DNA of 45,382 bases from DAIMZM01 sp036733985 (GTDB taxonomy: Bacteria; Bacillota; Dehalobacteriia; UBA4068). Positions 7,015-14,327 of this stretch are shown in pieces; position 1 is the stretch's first letter; each line of letters opens with the position of its first letter. The notes under the pieces are model-generated. The model did no database searches. It was not told where the DNA came from and worked only from the letters and a program-made list of their open reading frames with translations. Both the position numbers and the translations under genes were made by a program. Location of the stretch: NCBI GenBank assembly GCA_036733985.1, contig DAIMZM010000006.1:1-45382 (forward strand). The letters run 5' to 3'.

Positions 7015-8493
7015 TTACAGCCATCCCTGGGACTGCATGAAGTTCAGCAGCACCGGGAACAGCACACCAAAGACAACAGTTATCGCGGTCAGGAGTATGG
7101 AAGCCAGCTTGAAGGAGCCGGGGGCTTCCGTCACTTCGCTCAGATGCTCCTCAGCCGGGCCGAAAAATACATTCCGCTGCAGCCTGAGAAAATAGGCGGC
7201 CGTGAACAGGCTGGCCATTAAAGCCAAGCCGGCTACCAGCACGCCCCCGGCTTGCCAGGCGGCGATGATGATCAGCAATTTGCTCCAAAAGCCGGCCAGA
7301 GGCGGAATGCCGGCGGTGGAGAGAAAGGCGATGACGCTGGCGGTAGCGGTCACCGGCATCTGTTTTTGCAAACCGCCCAGTTTGGTAATGTCCGTGGTGC
7401 CGGTCTGCCGCTCCACAGCGGCGGAATTGACGAACAGGGTGGTTTTAAAGGTGGCATGATTGAAGAAATGCAGCATGGCGCCGAGCAAACCCAAGCCGCT
7501 GCCTGTGCTCACGCCCAGCACGATATAGCCGATCTGGCTGATGCTGGAATAAGCCAGGATGCGCTTGAAATCCTTCTGGCCGATGGCGGCCACGGCGCCC
7601 ACCACAATGGAGACCAGGCCCAGCAGCATGAAGGCGGTGTTCACCACGGCCTGGCCGCTGAACAAATAGCCCAGCAGGCGGATGATGGCGTAAACGCCGG
7701 CCATCTTGGTGACGACGCCGCCCAGGATCACGGAAACCGGCGCCGGCGCGCTTTGGTAAGCGTCAGGCAGCCAGCCATGGAAGGGCACCACCCCGGCCTT
7801 GATGGAGAAACCGGCGATCAGCAGCACAAAAGCCACTTTTTCCAGCACCGCGTTGCCGGAAGCCAGCACATTGCCGGCTGCCAGGGCATTGGCGATGGCG
7901 GTATATTGCAGGGAGCCGTAATTCAGGAAGAGGAAAGCCAGGCCCGAGAGGATAAAGGCGGAAGCGATGGCGCTCATCACCAAATACTTGAAAGCGCCTT
8001 CCAGGCCAAAGCTGTCCCGGTAAAGGGCGATCAGCACGAAGCTGGCGATACCGGTGACTTCCAGGAACACATAGAGGGTGAACAGGTCCGTGGCCAGGGC
8101 AATGCCGTTCATGCCCATCATCAGGATCAGCATCACATTGCTGAAGGCAAAGGTTTTGCCATGGATCATGCTGCGGCTGGTGAGGAAGCTGACAAAAGCC
8201 ACCATGCCCACGCAGAACAGGGCCACCAGGGAGAACATATCCACGGAGAAATAGGCCGCATCCAGGGAAACGGTCATATCCCAGAACTGGGAGAAATTGA
8301 TGGCCTCTTTATTGTACTGCACCAGCAGCAGCATGGCTAAAACAGCCGCCGCCACCTGCACCAGGCTGATGAAACAGCCTGTGACGATGCAGCCTTTGTC
8401 CAGGCGCTTTTTACCGATCAGGTTGAAAGCCACGATTGCCAGAAGGGGCAAGCCCATGAAAGCATACATCAGCATAGCAAATGAAGCCGACAT
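7015..8493 (-). CDS. Antiporter-like ion-pumping subunit, NuoN-like
   Basis: This 492-residue, ~14-helix membrane protein belongs to the proton-conducting NuoL/M/N/MrpD family. The discontinuous-helix signature VPFHGWLPDAYQSAPAPVS is present, followed by the lysine of VVTKMAGVY and by QKDFKRILAYSSISQIGYI. It is the third of three antiporter-like genes, and by position and length corresponds best to NuoN. It would carry one ion channel in the membrane arm. Whether the ion is H+ or Na+ cannot be decided from this sequence. Confidence 0.85.
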   Translation of the reverse strand: MSASFAMLMYAFMGLPLLAIVAFNLIGKKRLDKGCIVTGCFISLVQVAAAVLAMLLLVQYNKEAINFSQFWDMTVSLDAAYFSVDMFSLVALFCVGMVAFVSFLTSRSMIHGKTFAFSNVMLILMMGMNGIALATDLFTLYVFLEVTGIASFVLIALYRDSFGLEGAFKYLVMSAIASAFILSGLAFLFLNYGSLQYTAIANALAAGNVLASGNAVLEKVAFVLLIAGFSIKAGVVPFHGWLPDAYQSAPAPVSVILGGVVTKMAGVYAIIRLLGYLFSGQAVVNTAFMLLGLVSIVVGAVAAIGQKDFKRILAYSSISQIGYIVLGVSTGSGLGLLGAMLHFFNHATFKTTLFVNSAAVERQTGTTDITKLGGLQKQMPVTATASVIAFLSTAGIPPLAGFWSKLLIIIAAWQAGGVLVAGLALMASLFTAAYFLRLQRNVFFGPAEEHLSEVTEAPGSFKLASILLTAITVVFGVLFPVLLNFMQSQGWL

Positions 8494-8507
8494 TTACATC
8501 ACCCCTT

Positions 8508-10388
8508 TCAAACCAAGATCATGAACAGCAGCGCCAAAAAGCCCAGGCCCATAAAGGACCAAACCATATACCTGGTTGGGCTGCCGGTATTGAAGCTGTG
8601 CAGAGAGACGGTGCAGAAACGGACCACATTCACGATGAGGCTGTCGTAGATCCAGTTGATCCCCCGGTCGACGGCATAGCAGATCCAGGCGTAGGCGCGG
8701 ATAAACACCATCATGATATCGTAAGGATCAAAGTAATGCTTCTCCGCGCAATTGTAAAGATTGCGCAGCACCGGGGCGTAGTGGATATGATCCACCGCCT
8801 TCACGGCCTGGCCGGTGACCTTATAGCCGATGATGTGGTTGATCAGCGCCAGCGCCAGCACGGCCAGGGAGATCAGCACCATGGTCATGGAATGGGGCCA
8901 GCCGGAGAAATGGCCTGCCGCGGCCGGGCCCAGGGCGGCCTGGAGCTGATGGATGGGCAAGCCGTTGCCCAGGCCGAACACCACGCAGAGGGCGGCCAGG
9001 ATCAGCAGGGGCAGCACCATGGCGCCGGGGGCTTCCTTCATTTCTTCCTTATTCACGCCTTCCGGCAAACGCAGGGGGCCGAAGAAGGCGGCATGGCCCA
9101 TTTTCAGGAAAGAGGCGGCGGTCATGAAAGCCCCGGCCACAGCGGCGATATAGAAGATCCTGCCGCTTTCATAAGCCGCGTCAAAGACCAGCTCCTTGGA
9201 GAAAAAGCCGTTGAAGGGGGGCACGCCGGAAATGGACAGGGCGGCGATGATGAAGCCCAAGGCGGTCAGGGGCAGATACCGGCCTAAGCCGCTGATCTGC
9301 CGCAGATCCGTGGTGCCGGTTTTCTTTTCCACATTGCCGGCGGCCATGAACAGGGCGCTTTTATAAACCGCGTTATTGACCAAATGGAACAGGCCGCCCA
9401 CAATGCCGATGGGCAGGGCGGTGCCGATACCCAGGATCATATAGCCCACCTGGCTGATGGCATGGAAGCTGAGCAGGCGCTTCATATCCTTCTGGATCAG
9501 GGCCATGCTCACCGCCAGCACCAGGGTGATGGCGCCGATGGCCATGATCAGGGTGCTCATGGCGCTGCCGGGCTGGAAATCGAAGAATTGCAGCACCACC
9601 CGGGTCAGCAAATAGAGGCCCATCATCTTCTCCACGGCAGCGGGCATAAAGGCCATGAAGGGCAGAGGCGCGTCAGTGGCCGCGTCCGGGATCCAGCTGT
9701 GGAAAGGCATGGAACCGGCCTTGCCGATAGCCCCCAGCATCATGCAGACAAAGCCCAGCAGGCCCAGGCCTTCCAGGGGGATCTTGGTGATGGTGTCCAT
9801 CATCAAGGTGCCCGCGGCCATGCAGGTGGCGGCGATACCCAGCATCAGCAGCAGATCCGCCACGCCGTTCAGGATCACGGCCTTCATGGCGGTGCGGGGC
9901 TTTTTCCGGCTGCTGATAATAATGGTGGCGAACAGGGTTACCATATGGCCTTCCCAGAAGAAGAGCAGCACCACCATATTATTAGCCAGGAAAACGCCGT
10001 TGGTCAGCACCAGGCTCAGCAGGAAGAAGAAGAAAAACGTGCTGCCGTAATCCTTCTTTTTCAGATAAGACACGCTGAACAGGGCCACCAGGAACATGAT
10101 AATGGCCGCGGCTAGGATCATGAAGCGGGAAAAGCTGTAAACCCGCAGAGCCAGATTGATGCCAAAACCGGCCCAGGGGATCAGCAGGGTCATTTCCTCA
10201 ATGCCGAAGACGCCGATGGCGAAAATCAGGTTCAAAGCGGCTGCCAGCAAAAACACCGTGGCCCGGGGGCCGTATTTGCTTTTGGGGAAAGCCAGCAGCA
10301 GCAAGGCCAGGGCCAAAGGCAGTATCAGCATGGTATAAAGCAGGTTCAGGCCGGTGCCGGCGCTGATGAACGCGGATAGCAGGTTCAT
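8508..10388 (-). CDS. Antiporter-like ion-pumping subunit, NuoL-like
   Basis: This 626-residue membrane protein is the longest of the three antiporter-like subunits. It has MPFHSWIPDAATDAPLPFMA, AVEKMMGLYLLTR and LIQKDMKRLLSFHAISQVGY, the usual channel motifs. After the core it has a ~150-residue C-terminal extension with further hydrophobic stretches, as NuoL has for its lateral helix. The start at 10388 (MNLLSAF) is preceded by GGGGAGGTGG at proper distance; the in-frame ATG at 10412 lies before that ribosome site. It starts two bases from the stop of the NuoM-like gene. Confidence 0.87.
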   Translation of the reverse strand: MNLLSAFISAGTGLNLLYTMLILPLALALLLLAFPKSKYGPRATVFLLAAALNLIFAIGVFGIEEMTLLIPWAGFGINLALRVYSFSRFMILAAAIIMFLVALFSVSYLKKKDYGSTFFFFFLLSLVLTNGVFLANNMVVLLFFWEGHMVTLFATIIISSRKKPRTAMKAVILNGVADLLLMLGIAATCMAAGTLMMDTITKIPLEGLGLLGFVCMMLGAIGKAGSMPFHSWIPDAATDAPLPFMAFMPAAVEKMMGLYLLTRVVLQFFDFQPGSAMSTLIMAIGAITLVLAVSMALIQKDMKRLLSFHAISQVGYMILGIGTALPIGIVGGLFHLVNNAVYKSALFMAAGNVEKKTGTTDLRQISGLGRYLPLTALGFIIAALSISGVPPFNGFFSKELVFDAAYESGRIFYIAAVAGAFMTAASFLKMGHAAFFGPLRLPEGVNKEEMKEAPGAMVLPLLILAALCVVFGLGNGLPIHQLQAALGPAAAGHFSGWPHSMTMVLISLAVLALALINHIIGYKVTGQAVKAVDHIHYAPVLRNLYNCAEKHYFDPYDIMMVFIRAYAWICYAVDRGINWIYDSLIVNVVRFCTVSLHSFNTGSPTRYMVWSFMGLGFLALLFMILV

Positions 10389-10389
10389 A

Positions 10390-11817
10390 TTACCACCTCC
10401 CCAAGGATTCAACGATCATTACGGCGAGGTTGGAGGGGATATTGATGAACACCCCGGCCAGCAGGGAGAGGACGCCCAGCAGCATCACGGAGCTGACCAT
10501 TTCCCAACTGCCCTCTTTAAGATCCGGATGGGTCAGTTCGCCGAAAAAGACTTTGACGAAAGCGCGCATCAAATAGATCACCGTCATCACCGCGCCGATG
10601 ATAAACACCCCGGCCAGCCAGGGGTAACCGGTCTGCAGCGCGCCGTTGATCACCATGTATTTGGCGAAGAAGCCGCCGAAGGGCGGGATGCCCATGACGG
10701 AAAAAGCGCACATGGCAAAAGCCGCCATGGTGATGGGCAGCTTTTTCGCCAAGCCGCCCATTTGCCGGATATCCTTGGTCTGGGTGCTATGTTCCACAAT
10801 ACCGGCGCAGAGGAACAGGCCGCCTTTGGCCAGGGAATGCATGAGGATATACAGCAAGCCGCCGGCCGCGCCCACCGCGTTACCGCAGGCCAGGCCTAGG
10901 AAAATGAAGGCCAGCTGGCTGATGGTGGAATAAGCGATGATGCGCTTGATATTGTTCTCGATCATGGCCGCGCCGGCGGAAACCAGGGCGGAAACCGCGG
11001 CAATGACGGGCACGGCGGTTTCCCAAACCGCTTCCAGCTGGAAATTGGCCAGGAACAGCCGGGCATAGACATAAACGCCGATTTTCACCAGCACGGCGGC
11101 ATGGAGCAAAGCCGTGACCGGCGACGGGGCCACGCCCGCGTCCGGCAGCCAGGTATGCAGCGGCAGGGTGGCGGACTTGGAGAGGATGCCGAAAAGAATC
11201 AGCACCATGATCCAGTTATCCAGGCCCCGCCCCTGCAGCTCCAGCAGGTCAAAGGTGCCGGTCTGGGTATAGATGCCGATGAAGCCCACCAGCATCATCA
11301 AAGCGCCGCCCACCGTGACTAAAAAGGCCTTGTCCGCTTTGACGACGATTTCCTTTTCCCGGTAGAAGCCGATCAAGCGCCAGCAGCAGACCGCCGAGAT
11401 CTCCCAGAACAGGTAGATCATGATCAGGTTGGTGGAGAACACCAGGCCCATCATGGCGCCGATAAACAAGACGACCATTAAATAATATTCGTTCTTGTTC
11501 TCGTAATGCTCGATATAACCAAAAGAATAAAAAACAATAATGGCAGCAACCAGGGACGAAGTCAGCGCCATAAAGACTGCCAGCCCATCCCCCAGGAAAC
11601 CAATGCTCATGCCCAGAGGGAGCTGCACCTTGACGAGCAATGGGTTGCCGTTCAGCACATAGGGCAACGCCAAGGCCGCCGCAACAAAAGCGGCAAGCAC
11701 GAAAATCAAGGCGGCAATGTTCCTCAGCCCGGCATTAATGCGGCCGATCAGCGGCAACAAAAAAGCCCCCAGCAAAGGAACAAAGATACAAACAAGCAAA
11801 ATACCTTGACCCTCCAT
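10390..11817 (-). CDS. Antiporter-like ion-pumping subunit, NuoM-like; first gene of the hydrogenase operon
   Basis: This 475-residue, ~14-helix protein of the NuoM/MrpD family shows LPLHTWLPDAGVAPSPVTAL, the lysine in AAVLVKIGVY and ENNIKRIIAYSTISQLAFI. The start is the ATG at 11817 (MEGQGILL), eight bases after GGGAGG; an earlier in-frame ATG at 11829 overlaps that site. It is the first gene of the operon and lies ~107 bases downstream of a strong sigma-A promoter. The operon order M-L-N-J-K-A-B-C-D-H-I-protease puts the membrane arm first and the catalytic module last. Confidence 0.87.
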   Translation of the reverse strand: MEGQGILLVCIFVPLLGAFLLPLIGRINAGLRNIAALIFVLAAFVAAALALPYVLNGNPLLVKVQLPLGMSIGFLGDGLAVFMALTSSLVAAIIVFYSFGYIEHYENKNEYYLMVVLFIGAMMGLVFSTNLIMIYLFWEISAVCCWRLIGFYREKEIVVKADKAFLVTVGGALMMLVGFIGIYTQTGTFDLLELQGRGLDNWIMVLILFGILSKSATLPLHTWLPDAGVAPSPVTALLHAAVLVKIGVYVYARLFLANFQLEAVWETAVPVIAAVSALVSAGAAMIENNIKRIIAYSTISQLAFIFLGLACGNAVGAAGGLLYILMHSLAKGGLFLCAGIVEHSTQTKDIRQMGGLAKKLPITMAAFAMCAFSVMGIPPFGGFFAKYMVINGALQTGYPWLAGVFIIGAVMTVIYLMRAFVKVFFGELTHPDLKEGSWEMVSSVMLLGVLSLLAGVFINIPSNLAVMIVESLGRW

Positions 11818-11878
11818 AATTCCTCCCATTTTTTGTGATAACCTCTACAGCAACGCTAGTGACGGGAAACTATTGAAA

Positions 11879-11907
11879 ATATGTAAGAAATTGATTTTAT
11901 TACATAT
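11879..11907. repeat. Inverted repeat in the hydrogenase operon leader
   Basis: ATATGTAA (11879-11886) and TTACATAT (11900-11907) form a perfect 8-bp inverted repeat with a 13-base spacer. It lies just downstream of the predicted transcription start, so it could be a repressor site or an RNA hairpin. No protein can be assigned to it. Confidence 0.4.
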
Positions 11908-11923
11908 CCGCAACATATACAAC

Positions 11924-11952
11924 AGTATATACCAACCGCTGTTTGAGGTCAA
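11924..11952 (-). promoter_or_regulatory. Sigma-A promoter of the hydrogenase operon
   Basis: On the minus strand TTGACC (11947-11952) and TATACT (11924-11929) are separated by exactly 17 bases. The predicted start near 11917 gives a ~100-base leader before the NuoM-like gene. It lies just after hypE on the same strand, so the structural operon can be transcribed apart from the hyp genes. Confidence 0.75.
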
Positions 11953-12011
11953 GAACCTGCAACGCGTTACTAAAAATCAATTAATTTAACTTTATCCGTT
12001 TATTCTGAATA

Positions 12012-13019
12012 TTAACAAATGCGCGGCAAAAGATCCCCTTCCGGCATATCGATCAGGCGGGGAACACCGTAAGCCGTACTCAGGGAAACCAGGCCTTCCC
12101 CTGGGCAAACCCGGCCGATGATCGCGGCGTCCCGGCCCAAGGGATGGCCGCGCAAAGCCGCTAAGGCCGCTTCGCCCTGTTCAGGGGGAACAGCCGCCAG
12201 CAGCTTACCTTCATTGGCCACATAGAGCGGATCCAGACCCAGCAGGGCCGCCGCCGCCCGCACCGGGCCGGAAACCGGCAGCGCCGTTTCATCCAATAAA
12301 ATATCCAGGCCGGAGGCGGCGGCCCATTCATTCAAAGCGGCCGCCGCCCCGCCCCGGGTGGGGTCCCGCAGGGCGCAAAGGCCGGTTGCGGCCCGGCGCA
12401 AAGTCCGGACCAGACCATTCAAGGGCGCGGCGTCGCTGCGGAGCGGCGGATCAAAGTCCAAATTCTCCCGGGCCGCCATGATCGCCAGGCCATGGTCGCC
12501 AAGATTACCGGAAACCAGGATAAGGTTTCCTGTTTCCAGGCGCTGGGGCAGAGGCGGGCCAGCCGGGCTGAAATAGCCCAGGCCGGCGGTATTGATATAA
12601 ATGCCGTCGCCGGCCCCCTTCTCCACCACCTTCGTATCGCCGGTGACCAGCAAAACCCCGGCTTCCCTGGCGGCCTGAGCCATGGAGCAACAGATTTCCC
12701 GCAGCTCCGCCAGGGGCAGGCCCGCTTCCAGGATCATGCCCACAGTCAGGTATTTAGCCTCCGCCCCGCTCATGGCCAAATCATTCACGGTGCCGCAGAC
12801 AGCCAGGCGGCCAATATCCCCGCCAGGGAAAAAGCGGGGCCGCACCACAAAGCTGTCGGTGGTCAAGGCCACCTGGCCCGCGCCGCAGTCCAGCACAGCC
12901 GAATCGGTCAAGGCCCGCAAATAGTCATTATCAAAAGCCGTCAGGAAGACCTGCTCCACCAATTGATGATAGAGCCGGCCGCCGCTGCCATGGGCCATAG
13001 TGATGATCTCTTTTGCCAA
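12012..13019 (-). CDS. hypE: Hydrogenase maturation factor HypE (thiocarboxamide dehydratase)
   Basis: This 335-residue protein is a PurM-like ATPase that dehydrates the carbamoyl group carried on its C-terminal cysteine to give the thiocyanate used as the cyanide ligand of iron. The chain ends PRIC, the required C-terminal motif. MAHGSGG at the N terminus, LTTDSFVV, GTVNDLAMSGA and DPTRGG are conserved nucleotide-site motifs. It follows hypD after five bases and is the last gene of the hyp block; the hydrogenase promoter lies just past its stop. Confidence 0.97.
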   Translation of the reverse strand: MAKEIITMAHGSGGRLYHQLVEQVFLTAFDNDYLRALTDSAVLDCGAGQVALTTDSFVVRPRFFPGGDIGRLAVCGTVNDLAMSGAEAKYLTVGMILEAGLPLAELREICCSMAQAAREAGVLLVTGDTKVVEKGAGDGIYINTAGLGYFSPAGPPLPQRLETGNLILVSGNLGDHGLAIMAARENLDFDPPLRSDAAPLNGLVRTLRRAATGLCALRDPTRGGAAAALNEWAAASGLDILLDETALPVSGPVRAAAALLGLDPLYVANEGKLLAAVPPEQGEAALAALRGHPLGRDAAIIGRVCPGEGLVSLSTAYGVPRLIDMPEGDLLPRIC

Positions 13020-13024
13020 ATCCC

Positions 13025-14113
13025 TTACCTCCTGCGGTATTTATAAGCGGCCGCGCAGCCGCCCTCGGCAGACACCATGCAGGCCCCTGCCGGCGCGGAC
13101 GGCCTGCAGACCTTGCCGAACAAAGGGCAATCCTCCGGCGCCAGCTCCCCCCGGAGCACCTGGCCGCAGCAACAGCCGGGATGCTCCGCAGCCAGCTCAT
13201 AACCGGCGATATCCGGGGCGAAACGGGCCAGGGCGTCATAGGCGGCATAGGCCGGCCTCAAGGCCAGGCCGCTGCCGGGGATCAGTCCCAGGCCCCGCCA
13301 TTCAGCGTCTACCGGTTGAAAGACCTGCTCCAGCAAGGCCAAAGCCCGGCTGTTCCCCCCCGGCCCCACAGCCCGGGGATAGCAGTTCTCCAGGCTGGGC
13401 CGGCCTGCCGCCGCCATCCTGACCAAGGCGTCCACCGCCAGCAGGATATCCACCGGCTCAAAACCGGCCACCGCCGCGGGCTGGCCTAGCGCCTCCGGAA
13501 GGAAGCGGAAGGCCTCCGCCCCCACCATGGCGGCCACATGGCCGGGACAAATCAGGCCGCCGATACCCTCGGCCTCTTTAAGCAGGGCTCGGAGGGCCTG
13601 GGGCATGGTCTTATGCCCGGGGATGACGCTGATGTTCGTCACTTGCTGGGCCTGGGCCTGCACCAGCATGGCCGCGGTCAGGGGCGCGGTGGTCTCAAAG
13701 CCCACGGCAAAGAACGCCACCTGGCGGCTGGGATTAGCTTTGGCCAAGGCCAAAGCGTCCAGAGGCGACAGGACGATACGCACATCCGCCCCCAGATCCC
13801 TGGCCCGCTGCAGGCTCTGCTCCCCGGCCGGAACCCGCAGCATATCGCCGAAGCTGGTGAAGATCAGCCCGGGCAAGGCGGCGATGGCCAGGGCCTGGGA
13901 AATCAGCGCCTGGCCGGTGACGCAAACCGGGCAGCCGGGGCCGGAAACCAGCCGGATCTCCGGGGGCAGCAAGCCTTTGACACCGAAGCGGGCGATCTGC
14001 ATGGTATGGGTGCCGCAAACTTCCATCAAAGTCAGGGGCTGGCGGCAGCGGGCCCGGATCTGCGCCGCCAAGGCCGCCACCAGGGCCGGATTCTGATAAT
14101 CTTGCTCAGCCAA
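13025..14113 (-). CDS. hypD: Hydrogenase maturation factor HypD (iron scaffold)
   Basis: This 362-residue protein has the motifs of HypD: MEVCGTHTMQI near residue 30, SGPGCPVCVT near residue 68, GFETTAPLT, and the cysteine-rich C terminus EHPGCCCGQVL...EDCPLFGKVC that binds a [4Fe-4S] cluster. With HypC it holds the iron atom while two cyanide and one carbonyl ligand are attached. The gene overlaps hypC by 8 bases. Confidence 0.97.
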   Translation of the reverse strand: MAEQDYQNPALVAALAAQIRARCRQPLTLMEVCGTHTMQIARFGVKGLLPPEIRLVSGPGCPVCVTGQALISQALAIAALPGLIFTSFGDMLRVPAGEQSLQRARDLGADVRIVLSPLDALALAKANPSRQVAFFAVGFETTAPLTAAMLVQAQAQQVTNISVIPGHKTMPQALRALLKEAEGIGGLICPGHVAAMVGAEAFRFLPEALGQPAAVAGFEPVDILLAVDALVRMAAAGRPSLENCYPRAVGPGGNSRALALLEQVFQPVDAEWRGLGLIPGSGLALRPAYAAYDALARFAPDIAGYELAAEHPGCCCGQVLRGELAPEDCPLFGKVCRPSAPAGACMVSAEGGCAAAYKYRRR

Positions 14114-14327
14114 GGCCGCATTCCTCCGTCAGCTTTTTCAGCTCAGCGCCTGCCGCCTCGTCCAGGATTTGGATGACAAAGCCCGCGTGCACCAGGGCAA
14201 ACATGCCGGGACGCAAATCCGGCAGCAACAGGATGCTGGCGCTTTTCTTCACTCCGTTATAATCGATCAAGGCCGTTTGGTTTTCCGTATCCACGCTTTC
14301 CACCCGGCCGGGAATAGCCAAGCACAT
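14106..14327 (-). CDS. hypC: Hydrogenase maturation chaperone HypC
   Basis: This 73-residue protein begins MCLAIPGRV, the diagnostic HypC/HupF start whose Cys2 binds iron with HypD and the large subunit. It then shows the usual small beta-barrel (ENQTALIDYNGVKKSASILL, then DLRPGMFALVHAGFVI). It starts one base from the hypF stop and overlaps hypD. Only one hypC copy is in the window, consistent with one hydrogenase client here. Confidence 0.96.
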   Translation of the reverse strand: MCLAIPGRVESVDTENQTALIDYNGVKKSASILLLPDLRPGMFALVHAGFVIQILDEAAGAELKKLTEECGLG

